The position numbers were made by a program, and so were the translations under genes. Below the pieces are notes generated by a model. It searched no databases, was not told where the DNA came from, and saw only the letters and a list, made by a program, of their open reading frames with translations. From Bacillus sp. HNG (lineage in GTDB: Bacteria > Bacillota > Bacilli > Bacillales > Bacillaceae_L), in the NCBI RefSeq assembly GCF_003400205.1, contig NZ_QUQV01000013.1, forward strand, positions 1 through 64,000: DNA of 64,000 nt, read 5' to 3'. Below are positions 34,396 through 43,050 of this stretch, piece after piece (within the stretch, counting starts at the first letter, position 1; the number at the start of each line of letters is the position of its first letter).

Positions 34396-35289
34396 ATGAA
34401 AATTGGATTAATAGGTTTAGGAAAAATGGGTTTAAACTTAGGACAAAATCTTATCGATAATAATCACGAAGTAGTGGCATATGATGTGAACCCAAGTGCT
34501 GTGGATGAAATGAAGAAATATGGAGCTTCTGGGGTATCAAGCTATAAAGAACTAGTTGAGTCATTAGAGAAGCCAAGAATTATCTGGATTATGGTCCCCC
34601 ATTCAGTTGTAGATTCTGTCATTGATGAAGTCGCACCATTTCTAGAGAAAGATGATATTGTGATTGAAGCTGGAAATTCTCACTATAAGGAATCTATCCA
34701 ACGCTATAATGATTTAAAGAAAATTGGCGTACGATTCATGGATGCTGGTACTTCAGGCGGAATGGAAGGGGCACGAAATGGTGCTTGCTACATGATCGGA
34801 GGCGATCCGGAGGCGTGGGAACAGGTTGAACCTATTTTCAAAGATACAGCTGTAGAAAATGGTTTCTTGTATGCAGGAAAAGCAGGAAGCGGCCACTTCT
34901 TAAAAATGGTTCATAATGGCATCGAGTATGCAATGATGGCTGCGATAGGAGAAGGTTTCGAAGTGTTGGAGAAAAGTGAGTTTGATTATGATTATGAAAA
35001 AGTAGCAAGAGTGTGGAATAACGGTTCCGTTATTCGTTCTTGGCTCATGGAATTAACAGAGAATGCATTTTCAAAGGACGCTAAATTGGATGAAATCCAA
35101 GGAATCATGCACTCTTCAGGTGAGGGGAAATGGACCGTTGAAACAGCTTTAGATTTACAAACAGCTACTCCAGTTATTGCGATGTCGCTATTGATGCGCT
35201 ACCGCTCATTAGAAAATGATACTTTTACAGGGAAAGTTGTAGCCGCATTACGAAATGAATTTGGTGGACATGCTGTTGTAAAAAAATAA
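34396..35289 (+). CDS. gnd: 6-phosphogluconate dehydrogenase, decarboxylating, short NAD-type
   Basis: About 297 residues, the short GntZ/YqeC-type of 6-phosphogluconate dehydrogenase. It has GLIGLGKMGLNLGQNL, DAGTSGGMEGARNGACYMIGG, the catalytic GSGHFLKMVHNGIEYAMM and HSSGEGKWTVE. After the second beta strand the sequence is AYDVNP, where an Asp usually indicates NAD rather than NADP. It decarboxylates 6-phosphogluconate to ribulose 5-phosphate. GGAGG lies 8 nt before ATG 34396. Confidence 0.88.
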   Translation: MKIGLIGLGKMGLNLGQNLIDNNHEVVAYDVNPSAVDEMKKYGASGVSSYKELVESLEKPRIIWIMVPHSVVDSVIDEVAPFLEKDDIVIEAGNSHYKESIQRYNDLKKIGVRFMDAGTSGGMEGARNGACYMIGGDPEAWEQVEPIFKDTAVENGFLYAGKAGSGHFLKMVHNGIEYAMMAAIGEGFEVLEKSEFDYDYEKVARVWNNGSVIRSWLMELTENAFSKDAKLDEIQGIMHSSGEGKWTVETALDLQTATPVIAMSLLMRYRSLENDTFTGKVVAALRNEFGGHAVVKK

Positions 35290-35310
35290 TGTAAATGGGG
35301 GAAATGAAAA

Positions 35311-35973
35311 ATGAAATTCTTTATAGATACTGCTAACCTAGATGATATTAAAAAAGCGTACAAAATGGGTGTTTTATCTGGTGTCACAACAAACCCATCA
35401 CTTGTTGTAAAAGAAGGCGTAAAATTCGAAGACCGCATCGCCGAAATCCTTCAAGCAGTGCCAGAAGTAGAAAGTGTATCTGCAGAGGTTTCTCCAAGTG
35501 CCGAAACTGCTGAAGAAATGATAGCTGAAGCGGAAGAGCTTCTAAAAATAAACGGTGGTGACAAAAACATCACAATCAAAGTACCAATGACTGTAGCTGG
35601 ATTAGAAGCAACTCGTTATCTTTCTAAAAAAGGTGTTAAAACGAACGTTACATTAATTTTCACAATGAACCAAGCTCTATTAGCAGCTCGTGCTGGGGCA
35701 ACATATGTATCCCCATTCTTAGGTCGTCTTGATGACATTTCTGAAGATGGTGTACAGCTTGTTGAAAGAATCGCTGAGCTATTCCGTGTTCACAACCTAG
35801 ATGCTCAAATCATTGCTGCATCTGTAAGACACCCAGACCACGTTACTCGTGTAGCATTGGCTGGTGCTCATATCGCAACTATTCCGTACTCTGTAATTGA
35901 GCAACTTACTAAGCACCCACTTACAGATCAAGGCCTTGAAAAATTTGCTGCTGATTGGAAATCTGCACTGTAA
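35311..35973 (+). CDS. tal: transaldolase (TalC/MipB type)
   Basis: A 220-residue single-domain transaldolase of the fructose-6-phosphate-aldolase-like group. It begins [17 protein letters not shown], has GVTTNPSLV and the Schiff-base Lys in NITIKVPMT, then [31 protein letters not shown]. It links sedoheptulose 7-phosphate and glyceraldehyde 3-phosphate with fructose 6-phosphate and erythrose 4-phosphate. GGGGGAAATG precedes the ATG. It is in the same operon as tkt and gnd. Confidence 0.9.
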   Translation: MKFFIDTANLDDIKKAYKMGVLSGVTTNPSLVVKEGVKFEDRIAEILQAVPEVESVSAEVSPSAETAEEMIAEAEELLKINGGDKNITIKVPMTVAGLEATRYLSKKGVKTNVTLIFTMNQALLAARAGATYVSPFLGRLDDISEDGVQLVERIAELFRVHNLDAQIIAASVRHPDHVTRVALAGAHIATIPYSVIEQLTKHPLTDQGLEKFAADWKSAL

Positions 35974-36002
35974 AAAATGTTTGAAGACATTACAACTAGA
36001 AT

Positions 36003-36031
36003 AGAGGGATTCTATTTACGGTAGTCCCTCT
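36003..36031 (+). other. stem-loop between tal and pgi
   Basis: AGAGGGA (36003-36009) pairs with TCCCTCT (36025-36031) without a T-run. It may modulate read-through or mRNA stability inside the operon. Confidence 0.45.
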
Positions 36032-36066
36032 CTACATAAATTTTAGGAAGAATAGGAGAAATATAT

Positions 36067-37404
36067 ATGTCTATTACTTTTGATTATTCTAATGCGTTAT
36101 CATTCATGCAGGAGCATGAGGTTGAATATTTAAGTGAATTTGTAAAGGTAGCACATGATATGCTTCATGAGAAAAGAGGACCAGGTTCTGACTATCTTGG
36201 TTGGGTTGAATTACCGTATAACTATGACAAAGAGGAATTTGCTAGAATTAAAGCAGCTGCTGAAAGAATTCGTAGCAATTCAGATGCTTTGGTTGTAATC
36301 GGAATTGGTGGTTCATACCTTGGTGCAAGGGCTGCAATCGATGCGCTCTCACATACATTCCATAACCAAATGGATGACAAAACAGAGATTTATTATGTTG
36401 GACAAAATATAAGTGCTACATATATTTCACACTTATTTGATGTACTTAAGGATAAAGATATTTCAGTTAACGTTATTTCAAAATCTGGTACAACAACAGA
36501 GCCTGCAATTGCTTTTCGTATCTTCCGAGAGTATATGGAGAAAAAGTATGGAAAAGAAGAGGCGAGAAAACGTATCTACGCAACAACAGATCGTGCAAAA
36601 GGTGCTTTAAAAACTCTTGCAGACGAAGAAGGGTATGAAACCTTTGTTATCCCTGATGATGTTGGCGGCCGATACTCCGTATTAACAGCGGTAGGGTTAT
36701 TGCCGATTGCTACAGCGGGGCTAGATATTGATAAAATGATGGCCGGTGCTGCAGCTGCAGCAGAAAAATATAGTAATCCTAACTTGGCCGAAAACCAAAG
36801 CTATCAGTATGCAGCAGTTCGAAACGCACTTTATCGAAAAGGGAAATCTATAGAACTATTGGTTAACTTTGAACCATCTTTACATTACGTATCTGAATGG
36901 TGGAAACAATTATTTGGAGAGAGTGAAGGGAAAGACCAAAAAGGACTTTACCCAGCTTCAGTTGACTTCTCTACTGATCTGCATTCGATGGGACAATATG
37001 TTCAAGAAGGTCGCAGGGACCTTCTTGAAACAGTTGTAACTGTAAAAGAACCTAAGCTTGATATTACGATTGGTGAGGAAGCGGCTAACCTAGATGGCTT
37101 AAACTATCTAGCTGGAAAGACAATGGACTATGTGAACAAGAATGCAGCACAGGGTACGGTATTGGCCCATGTGGATGGAGGCGTCCCTAACCTGTCTGTA
37201 GAGCTCGATAGACTAGACGAATTTACATTTGGAGAGATGGTTTACTTCTTTGAAAAGGCTTGTGGAGTTAGTGGTTTATTAATGGGCGTAAATCCATTTG
37301 ATCAGCCTGGAGTAGAAGCATATAAAAAGAATATGTTTGCGTTATTAGGTAAACCTGGCTATGAAAAAGAAAGAGCTGAATTGCTAGAGCGTATTTCTAA
37401 GTAG
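36067..37404 (+). CDS. pgi: glucose-6-phosphate isomerase
   Basis: A 445-residue phosphoglucose isomerase with [14 protein letters not shown], the sugar-binding [16 protein letters not shown], the Glu/Arg catalytic region and a C-terminal [14 protein letters not shown]. It returns fructose 6-phosphate to glucose 6-phosphate, which allows the pathway to cycle through zwf. TAGGAGAA precedes the ATG. It is the last gene of the operon; a terminator follows. Confidence 0.92.
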   Translation: MSITFDYSNALSFMQEHEVEYLSEFVKVAHDMLHEKRGPGSDYLGWVELPYNYDKEEFARIKAAAERIRSNSDALVVIGIGGSYLGARAAIDALSHTFHNQMDDKTEIYYVGQNISATYISHLFDVLKDKDISVNVISKSGTTTEPAIAFRIFREYMEKKYGKEEARKRIYATTDRAKGALKTLADEEGYETFVIPDDVGGRYSVLTAVGLLPIATAGLDIDKMMAGAAAAAEKYSNPNLAENQSYQYAAVRNALYRKGKSIELLVNFEPSLHYVSEWWKQLFGESEGKDQKGLYPASVDFSTDLHSMGQYVQEGRRDLLETVVTVKEPKLDITIGEEAANLDGLNYLAGKTMDYVNKNAAQGTVLAHVDGGVPNLSVELDRLDEFTFGEMVYFFEKACGVSGLLMGVNPFDQPGVEAYKKNMFALLGKPGYEKERAELLERISK

Positions 37405-37415
37405 GGTGACTATAT

Positions 37416-37455
37416 AAGAGGATGCTATATATCTGTGTATTGCATCCTCTTTTCT
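37416..37455 (+). terminator. terminator after pgi
   Basis: AAGAGGATGC (37416-37425) pairs with GCATCCTCTT (37442-37451), followed by TTCT. Confidence 0.75.
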
Positions 37456-37460
37456 ATGTC

Positions 37461-37490
37461 AAAAAAAATACTGCTTGATCAAGCAAGCAG
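37461..37490 (-). terminator. terminator of the HxlR gene
   Basis: On the minus strand CTGCTTG pairs with CAAGCAG and is followed by TATTTTTTTT (the A-run 37461-37468 on the plus strand). Confidence 0.75.
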
Positions 37491-37504
37491 TAAGAGTTTA
37501 ATCA

Positions 37505-37825
37505 TCATAACCAGTTATTAGCCCAATCCTCAACAGTTTTTAATGCCTTTCCCAATTCATGTCCCTTTTTTGTTAGTGAATATTCCGTTCGTACGGGACG
37601 ATCCGTAATCACGTTTCGAAGGACTAATCCGCAATCTTCAAGTTCTTTTATCCGTTCGTTAAGCATTCTTTTACTTAAATCAGGAATCGAGGAATGTATT
37701 TCACTAAATCGTTTTGGTTCCTCCATTAAGGTATGAATGATCAACCCCATCCATTTTTTTCCGATCATATGATATAATTCTTCAACCTTTGAGCATTCTC
37801 TTTCTTGAATAACTTTATCTATCAT
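37505..37825 (-). CDS. HxlR/YodB-family transcriptional regulator
   Basis: A 106-residue winged helix-turn-helix of the HxlR (DUF24) family: CSKVEELYHMIGKKWMGLIIHTLMEEPKRFSEI, then LSKRMLNERIKELEDCGLVLR. The N-terminal Cys11 sits where the thiol sensors YodB and HypR carry their redox Cys; a second Cys is in LEDCG. AGGAGGTG lies 8 nt upstream of the ATG. The palindrome GTTAC-ATAAA-GTAAC occurs in its divergent region and at the pentose-phosphate promoter, so I infer that it controls both. Confidence 0.85.
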   Translation of the reverse strand: MIDKVIQERECSKVEELYHMIGKKWMGLIIHTLMEEPKRFSEIHSSIPDLSKRMLNERIKELEDCGLVLRNVITDRPVRTEYSLTKKGHELGKALKTVEDWANNWL

Positions 37826-38018
37826 GACTATACACCTCCTATATCAGTAATCATCTATATACACAAAAAGTAACAAGGTAATGTAATGTTTAATAAAATT
37901 ATATCCTAAATAGACCATTATAAAAAGGGAATATTATGAATGAATTGTGACAATATTAAAGGGATAATAGTAATGAAACTATAGAAAAATAATAAGCTGC
38001 TAGTTATTTATATTTATA

Positions 38019-38074
38019 GTTACTTGTTGACTAAAAGTAACCAATATTGTAATATAGGTTACATAAAGTAACCT
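38019..38074 (+). promoter_or_regulatory. promoter with paired HxlR-type operators
   Basis: TTGACT (38027-38032), 17-bp spacer, TAATAT (38050-38055). AGGTTAC-ATAAA-GTAACCT (38056-38074) is a perfect palindrome right after the -10 box, and GTTAC (38019-38023) and GTAAC (38037-38041) flank the -35 box. A further GTAAC half-site lies near the HxlR start at 37870. Confidence 0.7.
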
Positions 38075-38113
38075 AAAGTTTTCACCCAATAAATACACTA
38101 GGGGAGATTGATA

Positions 38114-38608
38114 ATGATGCAAATATTAGACGCAAAAATGATTGATACCAAGTCGGGATTGGAAACGTATTTAGATATCCAAAAAAATGTCCATGTTGCC
38201 GATCTACACATCCCAACAGAAGACAGTCCTTTTTTCGATATTAAGATAGGAATTGAATATTATCGTTTGATAGACCAGAACTATTATGATAGCCAGGTCA
38301 ACTACTTTTGGATAAGAATACATCCAGAGATGAATACAATTGCTTTATTAGAACCTGAAATACAAAACATTTTTAGTATTAAAGATGTGAATGAAAGAGT
38401 GGCAACGAAAAAATTAATTGGTGAATGGTTAATTAACACAAATGCTTTTAAATCTTCAATAAAAAATCTGATTGAAGAAAAGAAATCTGAAAATGTGGTA
38501 ACAGAAAAAGACATTCGAGAAACATTACGCACCATTGAATTATTAGAAAAGACACTTGAACTGAAAACAGAGGATATATTAAAGGCTGAAGTCAAAAAAG
38601 CTAGTTAG
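38114..38608 (+). CDS. hypothetical protein under HxlR-type control
   Basis: About 164 residues, cytosolic, not recognised. The first half is beta-rich (FFDIKIGIEYYRLIDQNYYDSQVNYFWIRIHPEMN) and the second half helical and charged, ending in a Lys/Glu-rich helix that could form a coiled coil. GGGGAG lies 7 nt before ATG 38114. Its promoter carries the same HxlR-type palindrome as the pentose-phosphate operon, so it is probably induced by the same stress. Confidence 0.6.
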   Translation: MMQILDAKMIDTKSGLETYLDIQKNVHVADLHIPTEDSPFFDIKIGIEYYRLIDQNYYDSQVNYFWIRIHPEMNTIALLEPEIQNIFSIKDVNERVATKKLIGEWLINTNAFKSSIKNLIEEKKSENVVTEKDIRETLRTIELLEKTLELKTEDILKAEVKKAS

Positions 38609-38611
38609 TTA

Positions 38612-38640
38612 TTGACACATGCTTTTTAATATATTACAAT
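38612..38640 (+). promoter_or_regulatory. promoter of the MhqR-like regulator gene
   Basis: TTGACA (38612-38617), 17-bp spacer, TACAAT (38635-38640). The operator TATCTTGAATTCGAGATA begins at the very next base. Confidence 0.75.
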
Positions 38641-38658
38641 TATCTTGAATTCGAGATA
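38641..38658. promoter_or_regulatory. MhqR-like operator (autoregulatory)
   Basis: TATCTTGAATTCGAGATA, palindromic apart from one central pair, placed directly after the -10 box of the MarR gene. It resembles the B. subtilis MhqR consensus TATCTCGAATTCGAGATA as I recall it. Confidence 0.75.
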
Positions 38659-38691
38659 TTTTAATTAAAGATTCTTTTGAGGAGGTGCAAT

Positions 38692-39120
38692 ATGGCGAAA
38701 AAATGCTCAAACCAACCATTTTTAATTTTGATGCAAACATCTAGAGCGATCCAAGAAAGAATCAGAGACGATATGATGAAAAATAACTTAAGCATAACTG
38801 AATTTTCGGTTCTAGAAGTGCTTTTTCATAAAGGTAAACAAACCATTCATCAAATTGGAAAGAGCATATTGATTACAAGTGGTTCAATGACATATGTAAT
38901 CGATAAATTAGAACAAAAAGGATTATTAAAGCGCAGTGCTTGTCCAGATGATCGACGAGCGATACATGTATCGTTAACGACTGCTGGAAGTGAATTGATG
39001 AATAGAATTATGCCTGAACATGAGGATTGTGTGGATAGTATTTTTGATTCACTAAATTCTCAGGAAGTAGATACTCTGATAGACCTACTAAAAAAAGTAA
39101 AAGAAAAGGTGGAAGATTAA
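38692..39120 (+). CDS. mhqR: MhqR-like MarR family repressor
   Basis: About 142 residues: MarR winged helix (ITEFSVLEVLFHKGKQTIHQIGKSILITSGSMTYVIDKLEQKGLLKRSACPDDRRAIHVSLTTAG). In B. subtilis MhqR represses quinone-detoxification genes (mhqNOP, mhqED, mhqA, azoR2) through a TATCTnGAATTCGAGATA operator; the same operator lies immediately upstream of this gene and before several quinone genes here. ATG 38692 follows GAGGAGGT. A frame extending to 38677 starts within that ribosome binding site and is not used. Confidence 0.82.
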   Translation: MAKKCSNQPFLILMQTSRAIQERIRDDMMKNNLSITEFSVLEVLFHKGKQTIHQIGKSILITSGSMTYVIDKLEQKGLLKRSACPDDRRAIHVSLTTAGSELMNRIMPEHEDCVDSIFDSLNSQEVDTLIDLLKKVKEKVED

Positions 39121-39155
39121 AGGTCAATTTAGTATTGACATTTTTTTAGAAGTAA

Positions 39156-39173
39156 TATCTTGAAATGAAGATA
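39156..39173. promoter_or_regulatory. MhqR-like operator before the dioxygenase operon
   Basis: TATCTTGAAATGAAGATA, a variant of the motif at 38641, located about 95 nt before the dioxygenase start. A TTGACA lies at 39135-39140, but a matching -10 box is not clear. Confidence 0.6.
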
Positions 39174-39267
39174 CTTAAATTAAAGATAAAAGATAAGAAT
39201 TGAATGATTTTAAAAACTGAAATTGAATTTATTAGATAAAAAAACGATTAATAGGAGTGAGACCAAA

Positions 39268-40206
39268 ATGGGTAAACAGACAATGGGGATTCATCATATA
39301 ACTGCAATAGTAGGTCACCCACAAGAGAATGTAGATTTCTATGCAGGTGTTTTAGGATTACGTTTAGTTAAAAAGACAGTGAATTTTGATGACCCAGGAA
39401 CATATCATTTGTATTTTGGGAATGAAGGTGGAAAACCAGGAACAATTATTACATTTTTCCCTTGGGCAGGTGCTTATCAAGGAAGAATTGGTGATGGTCA
39501 AGTAGGTGTTACTTCTTATGTTGTACCTAAAGGAGCATTGGATTTCTGGGAGTCAAGATTAGAAAAATTTAATATTCCTTTCACTAAAATAAAGCGTTTT
39601 GGAGAAGAATATCTGGAATTCGATGATCCACATGGATTACACCTTGAAATCGTCGAGAGAGAAGAAGGAGAAATCAATAATTGGACATTCGGAGAAGTAA
39701 CCCCTGAAGTTGCAATAAAAGGTTTTGGTGGAGCGACTTTGTTTTCATCCCATCCAGATAAAACTGCAGAATTACTAGAAAAAGTAATGGGTCTTGAATA
39801 CGTAGATAAAGAAGCAGATTTTGTCCGTTTTCGTTCTTCAGCTGACATAGGAAATATCATAGACTTAAAGGTGGTTCCAACTGGAAGAGGACAAATGGGC
39901 GTTGGAACAGTTCACCACATTGCATGGAGAGCAATTGACGACAAAGATCAATTGGATTGGCAGAAATACGTTGCAGAAAATGGATATGGTGTAACCCCTG
40001 TACAAGACAGAAATTATTTTAATGCGATTTATTTTAGAGAACACGGAGAAATTTTATTTGAAATTGCAACAGATCCTCCTGGATTCGCACATGACGAATC
40101 ACATGAAACAATGGGAGAACAACTAATGTTACCTGCACAGTATGAACAGTATAGAGAGCAACTCGAACATAGTTTGATTCCAATTCAGGTGAAAGAATTA
40201 GATTAA
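39268..40206 (+). CDS. ring-cleaving dioxygenase, VOC family (MhqE/MhqO-like)
   Basis: About 312 residues, two VOC domains: GIHHITAIVGHPQENVDFYAGVLGLRLVKKTVNFDDPGTYHLYFG and later GTVHHIAWRAIDD and [19 protein letters not shown], giving His, His and Glu iron ligands. Resembles the hydroquinone dioxygenases of the MhqR regulon. ATG 39268 follows ATAGGAGTGAG. It lies just downstream of the MhqR-like gene and its operator and is followed by a second, broken paralogue. Confidence 0.83.
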   Translation: MGKQTMGIHHITAIVGHPQENVDFYAGVLGLRLVKKTVNFDDPGTYHLYFGNEGGKPGTIITFFPWAGAYQGRIGDGQVGVTSYVVPKGALDFWESRLEKFNIPFTKIKRFGEEYLEFDDPHGLHLEIVEREEGEINNWTFGEVTPEVAIKGFGGATLFSSHPDKTAELLEKVMGLEYVDKEADFVRFRSSADIGNIIDLKVVPTGRGQMGVGTVHHIAWRAIDDKDQLDWQKYVAENGYGVTPVQDRNYFNAIYFREHGEILFEIATDPPGFAHDESHETMGEQLMLPAQYEQYREQLEHSLIPIQVKELD

Positions 40207-40237
40207 TTAGCAAATTATGATGAATGGAGAGAATGAG

Positions 40238-41182
40238 ATGCAAAAAACATCTGGTATCCATCATATAACGGCAATGGTCAACGATGCCCAAAGAAATATT
40301 GATTTTTATGCAGGTGTACTTGGACTTAGACTTGTTAAAAAAACCATAAATTTTGATCGACCAGAGGTATATCATCTGTACTTTGGAAATGAAACTGGAG
40401 ATCCAGGAACCGTTATTACCTTTTTTCCATGGCCCAAACAGCTAAAAGGTCGAATTGGAATGGGGCAAGTAGGGGTTACAAGCTACTCTATACCTACCGG
40501 ATCATTGGAATTTTGGGAAGAACGTTTGCAAAAGTTCAGTATTGATTTCACGTCATCCATCCGCTTTGGAGAAAGATATGTAACATTTAAAGATCCAGAC
40601 GGTCTTGAACTTGAACTAATTGAAAGAAAAGAAGGACCAACTAATCATTGGAGTTTTGGCGGGATAAAAGTCGAGAATGCAATAAGAGGTTTTGCTGGAG
40701 CAACATTACTTTCCGCACAACCCAATAAAACGGCAGAAGTACTTGAGAATGTATTAGGTCTAACATGTATTGGTGATGAAGAGGGTTTTCTTCGATTCAA
40801 GTCCGATGGCTTACTAGGAAATGTCATTGATATTAAGTTAACCCCTTCAGTTAGGGGCCTTATGGGAGCAGGAACAGTTCACCATATCGCATGGAGAGCA
40901 AAGGATGAAGAGGATCTTCTCCGATGGAGAAAGCTCCTTCAAGAAAAAGGCTATTATCCAACAGAAGTAAGGGATCGACAATATTTCAAAGCTATTTAAT
41001 TTCACGAAGAGGGAGGCATTCTTTTTGAAATAGCAACAGACCCACCTGGGTTTTCGGTAGATGAGTCAAATGTTGAACTAGGTGAAAAACTTATGCTTCC
41101 TGCATGGCTTGAGTCAAAACGAGAAGAATTAGAAGCAACCTTACCACCTGTTAAGGTTCGCGTATTGGAAGGAGAGAAATAA
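40238..41182 (+). pseudogene. second VOC ring-cleaving dioxygenase, interrupted by a stop
   Basis: A paralogue of the preceding dioxygenase (MQKTSGIHHITAMVNDAQRNIDFYAGVLGLRLVKKTINF). After YFKAI an in-frame TAA (40997-40999) replaces the Tyr codon expected from the neighbour's [21 protein letters not shown]. The same frame continues for 61 codons ([22 protein letters not shown], then ...[11 protein letters not shown]) to the TAA at 41180. The truncated product lacks the Glu metal ligand and is probably inactive. The final stop overlaps the ATG of the hydrolase gene (TAATG), so the hydrolase may lose translational coupling. Confidence 0.82.
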
Positions 41183-41784
41183 TGAAACACATATTTAACA
41201 AGGGTAAAAATCCTGAAAAACCTACATTGTTATTACTTCACGGTACGGGAGGTAACGAATTAGATTTGTTACCTCTCGCAGGAAGAATAGATGATGAAGC
41301 ATCCGTATTAAGTGTTCGTGGCAATGTCTTGGAAAATGGTATGCCTCGATTCTTTAGAAGATTAGCAGAGGGTGTTTTTGATATAGAAGACCTTATTTTC
41401 AGAACAAAAGAATTGAATGAGTTTCTTGATGAAGCTGCGGTGAAATATGAATTTGATCGAAATAACATCTTAGCAATTGGATATTCAAATGGAGCAAATA
41501 TAGCAGCTAGTCTATTGTTTCACTATCAAGATGCATTAAAAGGGGCGATTCTTCATCACCCCATGGTTCCTCGAAAAGGGATGGATCTTCCAGACCTAAC
41601 TGGAACATCCATCTTTATCGCTGCGGGGACAAACGATCCAATTTGTTCGCCAATGGAATCAGCTGAATTAAAATCTATTCTTGAAAATGCACATGCAAAT
41701 GTAGAAATTCATTGGGAAGATAGAGGCCATCAGTTGACGGTAACGGAAGTAGAAGCTGCTGCACAATGGTATAAAGATTTATAA
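41182..41784 (+). CDS. mhqD: MhqD-like carboxylesterase/hydrolase
   Basis: A 200-residue alpha/beta hydrolase of the phospholipase/carboxylesterase type: LLLLHGTGGNELDLLPLA oxyanion region, nucleophile Ser in GYSNGANIA, Asp in GTNDPI and His in GHQLT. It resembles B. subtilis MhqD, which partners MhqE in the MhqR regulon. Its ATG overlaps the stop of the broken dioxygenase gene; GGAGAG lies upstream. It may hydrolyse ring-cleavage products. Confidence 0.83.
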   Translation: MKHIFNKGKNPEKPTLLLLHGTGGNELDLLPLAGRIDDEASVLSVRGNVLENGMPRFFRRLAEGVFDIEDLIFRTKELNEFLDEAAVKYEFDRNNILAIGYSNGANIAASLLFHYQDALKGAILHHPMVPRKGMDLPDLTGTSIFIAAGTNDPICSPMESAELKSILENAHANVEIHWEDRGHQLTVTEVEAAAQWYKDL

Positions 41785-41812
41785 CTAAAATAGATTTATG
41801 GAGGAAGAAAGA

Positions 41813-42238
41813 ATGGTACAAAAAAACGAAATTGGAGCACTTATTTTACGAATCACACTGGGAATACTCTTTCTAATACACGGGGTAGTGAAATTCCAAG
41901 GAGGAATTGAGAATACTGTCGGATGGTTTGAAAGTATTAATATACCTGGATTTATGGCATATGTTGTTGCTTTACTTGAAGTAATTGGGGGTATAGCGCT
42001 TATCATTGGATTTGCTACTAGACTTGTATCTATTTTAATTGCTCTATTAATGATTGGGGCAACACTTACAGCAAAACTTCCAGTTGGCTTACTAGGGAAT
42101 GGCCAAATGGCAGGATATGAATTAGACTTAGCGTTTTTAGCTATAGCAGTTTACCTTGCAATTAATGGAAGTAAGCTATTATCCATAAGTCGTTTGTTAT
42201 TTAACGAAGATTCAAATGAGATAAAAAGAGCCGCTTAA
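41813..42238 (+). CDS. mhqP: DoxX family membrane protein (MhqP-like)
   Basis: About 141 residues, four membrane segments, DoxX-type: ALILRITLGILFLIHGVVKFQGGIENTVGWFESINIPGF and ALLEVIGGIALIIGFATRLV. It resembles B. subtilis MhqP. DoxX proteins are linked to thiol and quinone stress at the membrane, though the activity is unclear. GGAGG lies 8 nt before ATG 41813; the ATG at 41798 overlaps that site. It follows mhqD by 28 nt. Confidence 0.8.
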   Translation: MVQKNEIGALILRITLGILFLIHGVVKFQGGIENTVGWFESINIPGFMAYVVALLEVIGGIALIIGFATRLVSILIALLMIGATLTAKLPVGLLGNGQMAGYELDLAFLAIAVYLAINGSKLLSISRLLFNEDSNEIKRAA

Positions 42239-42278
42239 ATGTAGAAGTACCCGTTGACCTATATAGAGTAGATGGAAA

Positions 42279-42325
42279 TTGACAATTTTGGCTTTTTACT
42301 ATATGTTTATCTTGAATTCGAGATA
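42279..42325 (+). promoter_or_regulatory. pirin promoter with MhqR-like operator
   Basis: TTGACA (42279-42284), 17-bp spacer, TATGTT (42302-42307), then TATCTTGAATTCGAGATA (42308-42325) directly after the -10 box, identical in sequence and position to the arrangement at 38641. Confidence 0.75.
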
Positions 42326-42341
42326 TATAGAGGTGAGATAA

Positions 42342-43049
42342 ATGATTCAAAGATATCCGGCAGCATCTAGGTACTCTGTTAAAAATGATTGGTTAGAGAG
42401 CAATCTTAGTTTTTCATTTGGTGAGTACTATGACGAGGAAAATATCCATTTTGGTCCACTTCGTGTTTTTAATGATGACACCGTACAAGCAGGAAAGGGA
42501 TTTGGTATTCATCCGCACAGGGAAGCGGAAATTGTTTCGATTGTATTGCGTGGTCAACTAAAGCATGAGGACAGTCTTGGAAATAGTGGGATCTTACAAT
42601 TTGGAAATGTTCAGCGTATGACTGCTGGAACTGGTTTACTCCATTCTGAAGTGAATCCTTCTCTAGAAGAGGAAGTAAGCTTTTTACAGCTCTGGTTCAA
42701 ATCTACTGAAAAGCAATTATCTCCTTCCTATGAGGATATTACTTATAATCCTGATGATATGAGGAATAAATTGTTACCCATCGTTTCCACAGCTCCAACC
42801 AATGGAGCAGCGAAAATTCATAGCGATGTTACATTATACTTATCCAAACTGGATGCAGGAGAAGAGATCTTCTATCAACAAGAACAAGGAAGAAAGATGT
42901 ATGTTTTTGTGATTGATGGGGTGCTTGTTTTAAACAATGACGTTGTTGTTGGAAAAAGAGACAGTGCACGTATAACTGAACTAAATGAACTCACGTTAAA
43001 ATCAACAAAAGAAACCTTCTTTTTATTGATAGATTTGGGTGGTGCCTAA
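42342..43049 (+). CDS. pirin family protein
   Basis: A 235-residue bicupin with the pirin metal site: FGIHPHREAEIVSIVLRG (two His), GTGLLHSEVNPS (third His and Glu). Bacterial pirins such as YhhW can act as quercetin dioxygenases. AGGTGAG lies upstream of the ATG and a perfect MhqR-like operator precedes the gene, so it is likely induced by quinones and may oxidise aromatic substrates. Confidence 0.85.
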   Translation: MIQRYPAASRYSVKNDWLESNLSFSFGEYYDEENIHFGPLRVFNDDTVQAGKGFGIHPHREAEIVSIVLRGQLKHEDSLGNSGILQFGNVQRMTAGTGLLHSEVNPSLEEEVSFLQLWFKSTEKQLSPSYEDITYNPDDMRNKLLPIVSTAPTNGAAKIHSDVTLYLSKLDAGEEIFYQQEQGRKMYVFVIDGVLVLNNDVVVGKRDSARITELNELTLKSTKETFFLLIDLGGA

Positions 43050-43050
43050 T

